DNA of 64,000 bases from Hymenobacter busanensis (GTDB lineage: Bacteria > Bacteroidota > Bacteroidia > Cytophagales > Hymenobacteraceae), in assembly GCF_008727865.1 (NCBI RefSeq), contig NZ_VTWU01000002.1, forward strand, positions 558,001-622,000, written 5' to 3'. Position numbers and translations under genes: made by a program. Under the pieces are notes generated by a model. The model did no database searches. It was not told the DNA's origin and saw only the letters and a list, made by a program, of their open reading frames with translations. The first letter of the stretch is position 1. Each line of letters opens with the position of its first letter. This document shows positions 41,166-50,645 of the stretch, one piece after another.

Positions 41166-41675
41166 ATGCTCCTCTCCAAGGAAGCCCTGCGGCGCTTCTT
41201 TTACAACCAACAGATAACGCCTGCAGCGGTCCTGGTACTGTTGGTCTATGCTCTCCTGTCGGGTTTCCTGTTCTGGAGTTTTCTGTCAGAACCCCACGCG
41301 CTTGAATTCAGGCCGCTTTTGCTGGTTTACACCCTTGGTACCCAGTTCTGGTTTCTCCTCTTTGGCTTCAGGCAACTACGTAACATAACGCTGTACCTCA
41401 CCTGGTGCTGCTGGGGCTTGGCTCACCTGCTGGCCTATTTTGCGCTTAACCATACGTCAGGCTATGAAGGCCCGCTGCGCAATACGCTGGTCCTACTGTT
41501 GCTATTTCAAGGGCTTCGCTACCTGAGTCTCCGCCTACGACAAGTAGACTTCATTCCAGCAGTAGGCAAGCCACCTTGGTATGTCGACGGACGACGCGCA
41601 ACGGGAGTCGACTTCTTGTTGACACATCTATACATGGGCATCATTCTGCTGCTTTTTCTGCTCTCGCTGCTCTAA
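41166..41675 (+). CDS. Integral membrane protein (169 aa)
   Basis: Four or five hydrophobic segments (about residues 18-38, 48-68, 72-92, 104-118 and 152-168) with short basic loops (LRLRQ, DGRRATG). No conserved family was recognised. Start is the ATG at 41166. Codon use and base composition are less G+C-rich than the neighbours. Function unknown. Confidence 0.68.
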   Translation: MLLSKEALRRFFYNQQITPAAVLVLLVYALLSGFLFWSFLSEPHALEFRPLLLVYTLGTQFWFLLFGFRQLRNITLYLTWCCWGLAHLLAYFALNHTSGYEGPLRNTLVLLLLFQGLRYLSLRLRQVDFIPAVGKPPWYVDGRRATGVDFLLTHLYMGIILLLFLLSLL

Positions 41676-41745
41676 GCAGAAACCCCCGACTGCACGACGC
41701 AACCGGGGCTTGCATTCTGATGGGCGTATGGCGCAATCCAATGCC

Positions 41746-42630
41746 TTACCCCAGGTGCTGCCACTGGTCTTGCTTGCGGATTTCGGCGTGGCCGTCCATG
41801 GCATGCTCCAGTTTTAGCTCACCTTTGGGTTCCTTTTTGAGGCTGCCGGGCACTTCGGCGCCGTGCGGCCCTTTGGAGTTGGTTACGCCGCCGTCCACAA
41901 AATACAGGGCGCCGGTTACGTAGCTGGCCTCGTCGGAGGCCAAGAACAGGTACACGTTGGCCACTTCTTCGGGGGTGCCACGGCGGCCCATCGGTGGGCC
42001 ATCCACCACACCTTTCTCCATCTTGGCCGACATCGGCCCGGTTTCCTTGTGCGTCCAGGCCGTGTCAATGGGGCCGGGGCACACGCAGTTGGCGCGCACG
42101 CCTTCTTTGGCCTGTTCCGTCGACACGCCCTTCATGAAGGCGTGGATAAAAGCCTTGGTGCCGCCGTAGGGCGTGTTTTCGGCAATGCCCATCCAGCCCG
42201 CCTCCGAACCCGCCGACACGATGTTGCCGTGCGTTTTTTGCAGTTCCGGCACCGCCGCCCGCGTCATCATGAAGCAGGAGTAGATGTTGTTTTTGACCAT
42301 GTACTGAAAAGCATCTACCGGGTACTTGTCGATGGTGGCCGTGGCGGGGAAGGTGCCGGCGTTGTTGATGAGAATGTCCAGCTTGCCGTATTGCTGCACT
42401 GCCAGCCTCACACAGGCCTCGGCCGTTTCCTGCACCGACAAGTCGCCGGTGAAAGCCACAGCGCGGCCACCGGTCTGGCTGATTTCCTCCACAACCTCGT
42501 GCACGGGGTCTTCCACGAAACCGGCCACCACCACGGCGGCGCCCTCCTTGGCAAATCGTTTGGCCACGGCCTCGCCGATGCCCGTGCCGCCGCCCGTTAC
42601 AATGGCTACTTTGCCTTCCAATCGGTTCAT
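41746..42630 (-). CDS. Short-chain dehydrogenase/reductase
   Basis: 294 aa classical SDR with NAD(P)-binding TGGGTGIG (residues 12-19), the structural motif INNAG, a catalytic serine in SAGSEAGWM and the catalytic YGGTK (Y-x3-K). The late block CPGPIDTAW and the closing YFVDGGVTN are also typical. It runs about 40 residues longer than usual at the C-terminus, with a charged tail. The tail and substrate are unassigned; the closest general type is a glucose 1-dehydrogenase-like SDR. Cytosolic. Confidence 0.9.
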   Translation of the reverse strand: MNRLEGKVAIVTGGGTGIGEAVAKRFAKEGAAVVVAGFVEDPVHEVVEEISQTGGRAVAFTGDLSVQETAEACVRLAVQQYGKLDILINNAGTFPATATIDKYPVDAFQYMVKNNIYSCFMMTRAAVPELQKTHGNIVSAGSEAGWMGIAENTPYGGTKAFIHAFMKGVSTEQAKEGVRANCVCPGPIDTAWTHKETGPMSAKMEKGVVDGPPMGRRGTPEEVANVYLFLASDEASYVTGALYFVDGGVTNSKGPHGAEVPGSLKKEPKGELKLEHAMDGHAEIRKQDQWQHLG

Positions 42631-42850
42631 ACTATCAGGTGTTTTGGGGTGGGTAGAATGGGCTGCTGCGTTTCAGCAACCGAGACTAACGCTAACGCAG
42701 CCCATTGCCGGAGGTTTTTTCAACGAGTGATAGGCATGAAGAGCAAGGAAGAAGTCATTCCAAGACCGCCCATGCCGGGTACCCATCCCCCGTTTTTCCC
42801 GTACCTCCGGTGTTGCCCATTGCCCTTCCTTCATTGATCCTGGATCATTG

Positions 42851-43384
42851 ATGCTGCTGCCTGTTCCACCGGCTGCGCCGATTACCACGGCCCGGCTTCT
42901 GCTTCGCCCCTACTCGCCCGCCGATGCGCCGGCGTTTTTTGCGGTGCTCGACGCCGACCGCCGCCGGCTGCAACTGGCCTTCCCGCGCCGCGTAGCCGCC
43001 GTGCGCACCCTCGCCGATGCCCAGCAAACCCTCTACTCCTACGCCGCCAACTGGCGCCAGCGCCGCCTGCTGGTGTGGGGCATCTGGCTACGCGAATCGG
43101 GGCTCTACCTGGGCGACATCAGCCTGCAGCCCGACACGGCCCGCGCCCGCATAGGCGAAATCGGCTACTACTTGGCCCGCTCGGCCGAGGGCCACGGCTA
43201 CGCCCGCGAGGCTCTGCACGCCATCGTGCACTATGCTTTCGGCCCAGCCCTCGATTCCCGCCAGCTCATCCTGCGCTGCCGCCCCGACAATGCCCGCAGT
43301 CAGGCCACCGCCGAAGCCGTGGGCTTCCGCCGCAGCCCGCAGCAAGGCGAACCGGGCATTTGGCAATACGAGCTGCGGCGCTAA
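42851..43384 (+). CDS. GNAT-family N-acetyltransferase (RimJ/RimL-like)
   Basis: 177 aa from the ATG at 42851; the TTG three bases earlier is a less likely start. The N-terminal TARLLLRPYSPADAPAFF is typical of the RimJ/RimL group. Motif A is GEIGYYLARSAEGHGYAREAL, followed by LRCRPDNARSQATAEAVGF. Members acetylate protein N-termini or small amines; the acceptor here is unknown. Confidence 0.87.
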   Translation: MLLPVPPAAPITTARLLLRPYSPADAPAFFAVLDADRRRLQLAFPRRVAAVRTLADAQQTLYSYAANWRQRRLLVWGIWLRESGLYLGDISLQPDTARARIGEIGYYLARSAEGHGYAREALHAIVHYAFGPALDSRQLILRCRPDNARSQATAEAVGFRRSPQQGEPGIWQYELRR

Positions 43385-43408
43385 ACGTCACACCAACCAA
43401 CGGCAATC

Positions 43409-43444
43409 GACCCTGCTCGCGGACGATTGGCCGCGGGCAGGGTC
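43409..43444. terminator. Hairpin between convergent genes
   Basis: Arms 43409-43422 and 43431-43444 pair over 14 positions with one mismatch, loop of 8 bases. There is no T-run on either side, so it is only a probable transcript end for the GNAT gene and the convergent outer-membrane-protein gene. Confidence 0.4.
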
Positions 43445-43474
43445 AGACTGCTTCGAGGCCGCGGATGCCTTGTT

Positions 43475-44620
43475 CTACTCCCGGCGCAGGGTGGTCAGGA
43501 AAAACTCGGTGTTGAAGTTGATGTAGGTGCCGAAGGAAAACTCGAAGTAGCGGTTGGTGAAGTCGTAGAAGGGCTCGAAGCGGGTGGAAAGCGTGAGGCC
43601 CTTGGTAAGTTGGTAGTCGCTGAAAAACCGTGCAATGAGCAGTTCCCGACGCTTTTCGGTGTAGCCGGGGCTGTTCACGGTATAGGAAATCGACTGATAA
43701 AGCGGGCCGCCCTGCGGGGCAATGAAGCCGTTGCCCCGCCAGTACCCGAGCTGTAGCTTGGTCAAGCGCGTATCCACCCCGGCGTTCAGGTACAGGCCGG
43801 TGCCGCTTTTGTAGGGCAGCACCTTCGTAAAGGAATAGTCGTGGTAGTACACGCCGTAGGCATCGGCGTGCACGGCGTGGAAAAACGACGAGGCCAGTTC
43901 CTTGCGCACCCGCACGCCGCTGGCCACGTTGAAGAGCGTCGTCAGGGGTTTGTCGAGGGTATCAATCTGGCCGCCGCGGTGAATGGCCAGAAACTGAAAC
44001 GGTACCCGCACCAGCCAACCGCGCGTCGAGTCGTTCACAACTTTCGCATCGGCCACGAGGCCCCCGGCTACTTCTTCCTGAAAGTTGCTGAAGCGGTACT
44101 GCTGCCGCTGCCAATCCACCCACGCATCGAGGCTGATGCGGCGGGTGTTGAGCTGGTACTGCATGCCCTCCTCCAGCCGGTTGAGCATTACGCGTTCGAA
44201 GTCGAAGATGGGCTCGATGTAGCCGTGGTTGAGGTGCGCGTCGATGTTGCCAAATACAATGCGGTGCGGGCCGTGCTGGTAGATGGCTGTGAACAACGGC
44301 CGCACCTGGCGCAACCGCGGCGTGCCGTAGTCCTTCCACAAAAACACGCCCGCTTCTAGCCGAATTTCGGCGCTGGGAAAGTACACCAGGCGCGGGGCCA
44401 GCTGGGTGCCGTAGTAGGTGCGGCCCTCAAAAATCTTGTTGAAATACTCGTTGTCCTTCGTGAACAGGAACCCTTGCACCGCCAGGCGGAGCTGATTCTG
44501 GTAGTCGGCCCGTACCGCCGGGCGGTACTGAAACGCCCGGTTGTCGAGCTGGGCCCATGCTAACTGATTTATAAAACACAGAATGCCAATAGCTAAACCT
44601 TTTAGCAAATATTTTCTCAT
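43475..44620 (-). CDS. Secreted protein, probable outer-membrane beta-barrel (381 aa)
   Basis: Start at the ATG at 44620 ([19 protein letters not shown]), giving a clear signal peptide with cleavage near AWA-QL; the longer frame upstream runs into the recA promoter region. The mature part alternates hydrophobic and polar residues in many short aromatic-rich strands ([27 protein letters not shown]-like turns) and closes with an aromatic strand ending TTLRRE. No family was recognised. The signal-peptide coding region is noticeably A+T-rich. It is divergent from recA. Confidence 0.72.
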   Translation of the reverse strand: MRKYLLKGLAIGILCFINQLAWAQLDNRAFQYRPAVRADYQNQLRLAVQGFLFTKDNEYFNKIFEGRTYYGTQLAPRLVYFPSAEIRLEAGVFLWKDYGTPRLRQVRPLFTAIYQHGPHRIVFGNIDAHLNHGYIEPIFDFERVMLNRLEEGMQYQLNTRRISLDAWVDWQRQQYRFSNFQEEVAGGLVADAKVVNDSTRGWLVRVPFQFLAIHRGGQIDTLDKPLTTLFNVASGVRVRKELASSFFHAVHADAYGVYYHDYSFTKVLPYKSGTGLYLNAGVDTRLTKLQLGYWRGNGFIAPQGGPLYQSISYTVNSPGYTEKRRELLIARFFSDYQLTKGLTLSTRFEPFYDFTNRYFEFSFGTYINFNTEFFLTTLRRE

Positions 44621-44781
44621 ATATTTATTGCGCAACTGGCACAAAAGCGGGGGCACTTGTGTTAGAAAAAGCCGCCCGCAATAGACGCAACGGGGTTTTT
44701 CCCGTAGCAATTGCTAGCTTGGCGGCACCGCCTCATCAGCGACATTCAAACCTACATCATATCTTCCCAACGCACGCACAC

Positions 44782-45870
<1,089 letters not shown>

Positions 45871-45889
45871 GCTTGCTTCTTTAGAAACG

Positions 45890-45924
45890 AAAAGCCCGCT
45901 GCACAATGTGCAGCGGGCTTTTTT
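45890..45924 (+). terminator. Rho-independent terminator of recA
   Basis: A 15-bp perfect stem (45890-45904 with 45908-45922), a 3-base loop, and a T-run continuing past the stem. Confidence 0.92.
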
Positions 45925-45938
45925 GTTGGTATTCGTGC

Positions 45939-46034
45939 TATGTAGCGCTACTTTCCGTTCGCGGACTGTAGGGTAGGTATTGAGGTATCAGGCTATCGTT
46001 CGGGGCTACGCGACCGGAAAGCTCGCGCTACATA
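45939..46034. repeat. Imperfect palindromic intergenic element
   Basis: Arms at 45939-45963 and 46009-46034 are near-perfect inverted copies of about 25 bases (TATGTAGCGC at the outer end, CGCG at the inner). Each arm can also fold on itself. The centre holds ~45 bases with no open frame. It looks like a short non-autonomous interspersed element of the type common in such genomes. It fills most of the recA to DUF3108 spacer, in which no other gene is seen. Confidence 0.65.
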
Positions 46035-46177
46035 TCGAAAGCGTGCTATACTTTTCGGCCATACAATTTCACTCTGACAGTCTTCTACTTAGCAACCGAA
46101 CGGAAACCGAATCAATATTCGTTGCGGTACATACTTGTCAGGATTCGGCGGCGCTTCCGCTTGGCTTGGCGGCATGT

Positions 46178-46185
46178 TATATTTG
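46178..46185 (+). promoter_or_regulatory. -7 promoter box of the DUF3108 gene
   Basis: TATATTTG, a perfect TAnnTTTG match. It lies inside the longest possible reading frame of the downstream gene and so rules out the upstream start codons. Confidence 0.55.
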
Positions 46186-46235
46186 CTTGGCACCCGCTTT
46201 GCGTAGGGCCAGCCTCCACTCACTCTGTTTCCCGC

Positions 46236-47078
46236 GTGTTTCCCTTTCTCACCCCACGCCGCTGGCTGTTTCTTCCCCTTGCGCTGCTTTTCCTGGCCGT
46301 GCTGGGCCTCACGGCCTATTCGCCCAACGACACGGTGCCGCGGGCGGTACGCAACGAAAGCTTTAAACGGGGCGAAGAAATACGCTACAAAGTGCACTAT
46401 GGGCTGATAACGGCCGCCGAGGCCGTGATTGAAGTATCCGACGACCTGCACCGCATCAACGACCGGCCCTGCTACAAAGCCACCGTGACGGGGCGTACCA
46501 ACGGCTCCTTCGACCTGTTTCTGAAGGTGCGCGACACGTGGCGGTCCTACATCGACACGACGAGCATGTTGCCGCAGCGTTTCTTCCGCAACATCGAGGA
46601 AAACAACTACCGCAAGAAGGAAACCGTGGACTTCGACCACACCCGCGACATGGTGGACGTGGAATCGAAAAAGAAAGACAAGGAAGTGAAGCGCAGCACT
46701 TTCAAGGTGCCCGACAACGTGCAGGACCTCGTCAGCGGCTTCTACTTCCTGCGCACCGTCGATTTCAGCAACCGCAAAGTGGGCGACCAGGTGAACGTAA
46801 AGGGCTTTTTCGACAACGAGGTGTTCGACATGACGGTGACCTACAAGGGCCGCCAGAACGTGGAAACCAAGGCCGGCACCATCCGTGCCATTCGCCTCAC
46901 GCCCAAAATGCCCAAAAACAAGCTTTTCCGCGGCGAAGACGCTATTTCCGTGTATTTCTCCGACGACCGAAACAAGATTCCGGTGCTCTTCGAGGCCGAA
47001 ATGTTCGTGGGCTCGGTGAAGGTGGATATGTACAAGTACAGCGGCCTAAAAAACCGCTTGGCGCTGGTGAAGGAGTAG
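46236..47078 (+). CDS. DUF3108-family exported protein
   Basis: 280 aa from the GTG at 46236, chosen because the -7 box at 46178 precedes it and because it gives a proper signal/anchor (RRWLFLPLALLFLAVLGLTAY). The mature part contains the DUF3108 features: FKRGEEIRYKVHYGLITAAEA, then KATVTGRTNGSFDLFLKVRD, FDHTRDMVD and IPVLFEAEMFVGSVKVDM. DUF3108 proteins are periplasmic or outer-membrane-associated lipocalin-like barrels of unknown role. The gene is a single unit before the two-component pair. Confidence 0.85.
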   Translation: MFPFLTPRRWLFLPLALLFLAVLGLTAYSPNDTVPRAVRNESFKRGEEIRYKVHYGLITAAEAVIEVSDDLHRINDRPCYKATVTGRTNGSFDLFLKVRDTWRSYIDTTSMLPQRFFRNIEENNYRKKETVDFDHTRDMVDVESKKKDKEVKRSTFKVPDNVQDLVSGFYFLRTVDFSNRKVGDQVNVKGFFDNEVFDMTVTYKGRQNVETKAGTIRAIRLTPKMPKNKLFRGEDAISVYFSDDRNKIPVLFEAEMFVGSVKVDMYKYSGLKNRLALVKE

Positions 47079-47130
47079 CCGCGCGGCGGAGGTCACAAAA
47101 ACGTAACACGCCCGCTGTCAGGCTTAGCGG

Positions 47131-47138
47131 TATTTTTG
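47131..47138 (+). promoter_or_regulatory. -7 promoter box of the response-regulator gene
   Basis: TATTTTTG, a perfect TAnnTTTG match, 41 bases before the GTG start at 47179. Confidence 0.5.
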
Positions 47139-47178
47139 CGGCGGAACGCGTGTTCGTTCCGCTTAGCTGCTTACTGCC

Positions 47179-47889
47179 GTGCAACAGCCCTCTGCTTCCG
47201 CATCTACTGTGTACAAAGTGTTGGTAGTCGACGACGACCCCGACATTGTGGAACTGCTGGAGTACAACCTGCGCAAGGAAGGCTACGAGGTGGCCACGGC
47301 CTCGGACGGCCGCAAGGCCCTGGAAGTAGCCCCGCAATTTGCCCCCGATATTGTGCTGCTCGACGTGATGATGCCGCACCTCGACGGCATTGCGGCCTGC
47401 CGCGAGCTGCGCGCCCAGCCGCGCTTCAAAGACACCTATATCCTGTTTCTGACGGCCCGCGCCGAGGAATTCTCGGAAGTAGCCGCCTTCGAAGCCGGCG
47501 CCGACGACTACCTGACCAAGCCCATCAAGCCCCGCGCCCTGATGAGCCGCCTCGCCGCCGTGGTGCGCCGCGACCTGGAGCCCGCCACGCCGCAATCCGA
47601 TGTCATCGACATCAACGGCCTGCGCATTGACCGCACGGGCTTTGCCGTGTACCAGGAAGGCCGCAAAATCTCCCTCCCGAAGAAGGAATTTGAGTTGCTG
47701 GCGTTTCTAGCCGCCTCGCCCCACAAGGTATTCGGCCGCGACGAGCTGCTGCAGAACATCTGGGGCAACGACGTGTTTGTGCTGGCCCGCACCGTGGATG
47801 TGCACGTGCGCAAAGTGCGCGAGAAAGTAGGCGACCATCATATCCAGACCATCAAGGGCGTCGGCTACAAGTTCAACGCCGATAACTGA
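47179..47889 (+). CDS. Two-component response regulator, OmpR/PhoB family
   Basis: 236 aa; start GTG at 47179. Receiver domain (about 12-130) with acidic pair VVDDDPD, phospho-acceptor Asp in IVLLDVMMP, and Lys in YLTKPIKP. Winged-helix DNA-binding domain (about 140-235) with KKEFELLAFLAASPHKVF, ARTVDVHVRKVREKVG and the closing IKGVGYKF. It is followed by a sensor kinase gene, separated by a palindromic heptamer element. A PhoB-like role in phosphate or envelope response is inferred only from family. Confidence 0.95.
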   Translation: MQQPSASASTVYKVLVVDDDPDIVELLEYNLRKEGYEVATASDGRKALEVAPQFAPDIVLLDVMMPHLDGIAACRELRAQPRFKDTYILFLTARAEEFSEVAAFEAGADDYLTKPIKPRALMSRLAAVVRRDLEPATPQSDVIDINGLRIDRTGFAVYQEGRKISLPKKEFELLAFLAASPHKVFGRDELLQNIWGNDVFVLARTVDVHVRKVREKVGDHHIQTIKGVGYKFNADN

Positions 47890-47891
47890 TT

Positions 47892-47986
47892 CGGTTGCCA
47901 GTTCCCAGTTGCCGGTTGCCCGTTGTGAAGTGGTAGTAGCTTCCCGCAACTCCCAATTCGCAACCGGCAACTGGGAACTGCTAACT
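47892..47986. repeat. Palindromic element of tandem heptamers (element A)
   Basis: The left side is five tandem degenerate heptamers (CGGTTGC, CAGTTCC, CAGTTGC, CGGTTGC, CCGTTGT; 47892-47926). The right side is six heptamers of complementary type (CGCAACT, CCCAATT, CGCAACC, GGCAACT, GGGAACT, GCTAACT; 47945-47986). Positions 47899-47919 and 47960-47980 are perfect 21-bp inverted copies. The element sits between the response-regulator and sensor-kinase genes, so in the transcript it would form a long stable hairpin. Confidence 0.85.
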
Positions 47987-48117
47987 GACGATTTGCGACT
48001 TTTGAGGTGAAAATCAACCGTCATGCTACGGCGCCGGCCCGCGGGGTTGCGCGGCTTTCGGCGCGTCAGCACGCGCAGGAAGAGGTATTTTCAGCTCATG
48101 AATCGTCGTTGCCCTTC

Positions 48118-49182
48118 GTGTTCCGCCTGAATCTTTCGTCCCGCAGCATTGCCATCCTCATTGCACTGCTGGTGGGCGGCGTGCTCACGTTTTATGGGCA
48201 CCTAGCGCCCAAACTACCATTTCAGCAGGCGGTGCTGGCGGGCGGCATTACTGTTGCGGCCTGCTTCCTGCTGGTGTATCTATCGTTTGAGGCGTTGCTG
48301 TTTCGAGAAATCAACAACATCTACGCCGGGTTGGAGCACGTGAAGCGCAAGGAGTTTCGGCGGCTCTCGAACAAGTTCCTGTTTCGGCCCGACCCGCTCA
48401 AGCGCATGCGCGACGAAATCCTGGACATGGCCCAGCGCCGCCAGCAGGAAATCGACGAGCTGCGTCGCCTCCAGCACCTGCGCTCCGACTTCCTGGCCGA
48501 CGTGTCGCACGAGTTGAAAACGCCCATTTTCGCGGCCCAAGGCTTTGTGCATACGGTGCTCGACGCCGGCGAAGACGAGGTATTCATCCGCGAGAAATTC
48601 CTGCTGAAAGCCGCCTCTGCCCTCGATGCCCTCGACGCACTGGTACAGGACTTGGTCACGATTTCGCAGCTCGAAAAAGGCGTGGTGCGCATGCGCCGCC
48701 AAACGTTCGACCTGGCCTTGCTGGTGCGGGAAATCTTCGAGCAGTTGGAGCTGAAAGCCACCAAGCGTCAGATGACCCTTGAGCTGCTGCCTGCCGACTT
48801 GCCCCTGGAAGGCGTGCGTGTGCTGGCCGACCGCAACCGCATCCGGCAGGTGCTCATCAACCTCATCGACAACGCCCTGAAGTACGGCCGCGAGCAGGGC
48901 CACGTAACCGTAACGCTGCACGAGATGAGCAAGAGCGTGCGCATTGCGGTGTACGACGACGGCGAGGGCATTCCGGAAGAGCACCAGCGCCGGATTTTCG
49001 AGCGGTTCTACCGCATCGACAAAAGCCGCTCGCGCGAGTCGGGCGGTTCGGGCTTGGGCCTTGCCATTAGCAAGCACATTGTGGAGGCGCACAAATCCAC
49101 CATCCGGGTGCGCAGCGCCGTCGGCAAGGGCACCACGCTGGAATTTAAGCTGGCCAAACCCAAAGCGCCGGTGCGCGACTGA
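48118..49182 (+). CDS. Sensor histidine kinase, PhoR-like
   Basis: 354 aa from the GTG at 48118 (VFRLNLSSRSIAILIALLVGG); a GTG at 48007 would add 37 basic, poorly conserved residues and cannot be excluded. Two membrane segments (about 8-28 and 42-62) are followed by a linker. A HisKA domain has the phospho-His in FLADVSHELKTPIFA, and a HATPase domain has the N-box QVLINLIDNALKYG, then DDGEGIPEEH and SGGSGLGLAISKHI. It pairs with the response regulator just upstream. A bidirectional terminator follows. Confidence 0.93.
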   Translation: MFRLNLSSRSIAILIALLVGGVLTFYGHLAPKLPFQQAVLAGGITVAACFLLVYLSFEALLFREINNIYAGLEHVKRKEFRRLSNKFLFRPDPLKRMRDEILDMAQRRQQEIDELRRLQHLRSDFLADVSHELKTPIFAAQGFVHTVLDAGEDEVFIREKFLLKAASALDALDALVQDLVTISQLEKGVVRMRRQTFDLALLVREIFEQLELKATKRQMTLELLPADLPLEGVRVLADRNRIRQVLINLIDNALKYGREQGHVTVTLHEMSKSVRIAVYDDGEGIPEEHQRRIFERFYRIDKSRSRESGGSGLGLAISKHIVEAHKSTIRVRSAVGKGTTLEFKLAKPKAPVRD

Positions 49183-49198
49183 TACCTGCTGAGCACAG

Positions 49199-49232
49199 AA
49201 AAGGCCGTTCCCGAAACAGGAACGGCCTTTTC
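49199..49232. terminator. Bidirectional terminator between kinase and 61-aa genes
   Basis: A 13-bp perfect stem (AAAAGGCCGTTCC, 49199-49211, with 49219-49231) with A- and T-runs at opposite ends. It serves the plus-strand kinase gene and the convergent minus-strand gene. Confidence 0.85.
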
Positions 49233-49254
49233 ATTGGGTGAGTGGCGCAGCTTG

Positions 49255-49440
49255 CTATTTACTTGACTTGCGGCCCGAGCCGCCGGGATTTTTCCCGCCG
49301 CCATCATGCTTATTCACGGTGGCCCAGGCGCGGCTTTCGGCTTCTTTTTCCGATACGCCACGCTTTTCGTAGCCTTCTTCGATGTGCTCGGCTTGGCGCT
49401 TTTGCTTGTCGGTGTACTTGGATTTATCTCCTTGTGGCAT
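49255..49440 (-). CDS. Small conserved protein (61 aa), 'plasmid stabilization protein'-type
   Basis: Begins MPQGDKSKYTDKQKRQAEHIE at the ATG at 49440. The highly charged, helical sequence EEGYEKRGVSEKEAESRAWATVNK followed by a Gly/Lys-rich tail belongs to a widespread small-protein family often labelled plasmid stabilization protein, a label I regard as unproven. Nothing around it is plasmid-like. No signal peptide. Confidence 0.78.
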   Translation of the reverse strand: MPQGDKSKYTDKQKRQAEHIEEGYEKRGVSEKEAESRAWATVNKHDGGGKNPGGSGRKSSK

Positions 49441-49574
49441 GACTACAAAACGGTTAGGTTGTGGAAATGCGCAGCAACGCGTTTGTGTACGCAATTCCTC
49501 CGCGCGGGTTGAAGCTGACCAGACCCGGGAGTTACCCCAGCTTGGTATCTTCGTCCCAGTATTTTCCCTTCGCC

Positions 49575-49826
49575 ATGCGCCACGTAGCCGATATTCCGCA
49601 CCCCGACCTCAAAATCACGCTCTTGGCGTGGAACGGCAAGTATCTGCTTAAGCTCGAAAAGGGCATGCTGGAACAAACCTACAAAGTGAGCGAGCTGGAC
49701 CTAGTGGGCGGCGACGAGGAAATGCGCCAACTCCTCGACGACACCTTTGTGGCCGCCGCCGTGCGCCGCTTTGCCGACATGCGCGACGACCTGCAGGCCG
49801 CCCTGGAGCGCCACGATTTGCTCTAG
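49575..49826 (+). CDS. Hypothetical protein (83 aa)
   Basis: Start at the ATG at 49575 (MRHVADIPHPDLKITLLAWNG). It has a strand-rich first half (KITLLAWNGKYLLKLEKGMLEQTYKV) and an acidic helical second half (EEMRQLLDDTFVAAAVRRFADM). No signal peptide. The family is not recognised. A TATCTTCG box near 49544 could be its promoter. It is the first of four co-directional genes reaching to 52834. Confidence 0.7.
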   Translation: MRHVADIPHPDLKITLLAWNGKYLLKLEKGMLEQTYKVSELDLVGGDEEMRQLLDDTFVAAAVRRFADMRDDLQAALERHDLL

Positions 49827-49869
49827 CAGCCTACTTTTTTCTCACGATTTTTCCCAACGGTTCTTACCG

Positions 49870-50613
49870 ATGAAAACCCCACTCTCCCACCTGCTGGGCC
49901 TCTTGCTGACCATTGCGGCCCTTGCCCCTGGCAGCCGCGCCGTAGCCCAGGTATACGACGTGCGCACCAGCACCGTGAACGTAGACCGCCGCGAACGGCC
50001 GGCCTTGAAAGTACAGGTAGAAGGCAGCACGGCTCTGGTCCGCGAATACTTTCAGGACTTCATGAAAGAGAATTACAACATCCGCTTCAAGACCGGCGGC
50101 GTGTTGGGTATCGGCGGCAGCAAAGACGTGCTGACGGCCAAGCAAACGCCCGTTTCCAGCGTATCGGGCAAGCTCATCGATTTTTACGCCAACGTGGTAG
50201 CGCCTTCCGATACCACCACCGAGGTGCAAGTATTTGCGTCCTTCGACAACGGCACAACCTGGCTCGACCCTGAACGCACCCCTTCCGAATTTGCGGCCCT
50301 GCGCACCATCGTCAACAACTTCGCCCGCGAATCGCGCGCTTACTTCTACAAGGTACAGGTGCAGGAAGCCGAAAAGCTGCTGGTAGCGGCGCAGAACGAA
50401 AAAGTCCGGCTGGAGAAAGACATCAAAACCACCCAGGAAAACACCACCAGTAACCTGGCCAAAATTCAACAGCTTCAGCAGCAAAACGAGAAAAACGTAG
50501 CCCGCGTGAAGGACGACGAGGAAAAGCTGGTTCAGAGCACGGCCGCTTTGGAGCGCCAAAAAACCCTGCTGCAGCGCCGACGTGACCGTTTGGCCGGCCT
50601 CGACCGTAAATAG
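49870..50613 (+). CDS. Secreted protein with C-terminal coiled coil (247 aa)
   Basis: Start at the ATG at 49870. Signal peptide about residues 1-26 (cleavage near AVA-QV). A mixed alpha/beta central part includes FKTGGVLGIGGSKDVLTAK and VQVFASFDNGTTWLDPER. The last ~80 residues form a heptad coiled coil (AEKLLVAAQNEKVRLEKDI, IQQLQQQNEKNVARVK). No family was recognised; it should be periplasmic or surface-attached. The next gene starts 32 bases downstream. Confidence 0.75.
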   Translation: MKTPLSHLLGLLLTIAALAPGSRAVAQVYDVRTSTVNVDRRERPALKVQVEGSTALVREYFQDFMKENYNIRFKTGGVLGIGGSKDVLTAKQTPVSSVSGKLIDFYANVVAPSDTTTEVQVFASFDNGTTWLDPERTPSEFAALRTIVNNFARESRAYFYKVQVQEAEKLLVAAQNEKVRLEKDIKTTQENTTSNLAKIQQLQQQNEKNVARVKDDEEKLVQSTAALERQKTLLQRRRDRLAGLDRK

Positions 50614-50645
50614 TCTGCGGCTCATCCCCGGCCCCACCATCACCC

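Noticed and set aside
42820-42850. Small TGATCC/GGATCA palindrome before the GNAT gene
   Set aside because: Six-base arms with a one-base centre are expected by chance and no repeat or operator context supports it.
47892-47986. Heptamer element considered as a CRISPR array or integron site
   Set aside because: The repeats are contiguous 7-mers with no spacers, inverted about a centre, and no cas or integrase gene is nearby.
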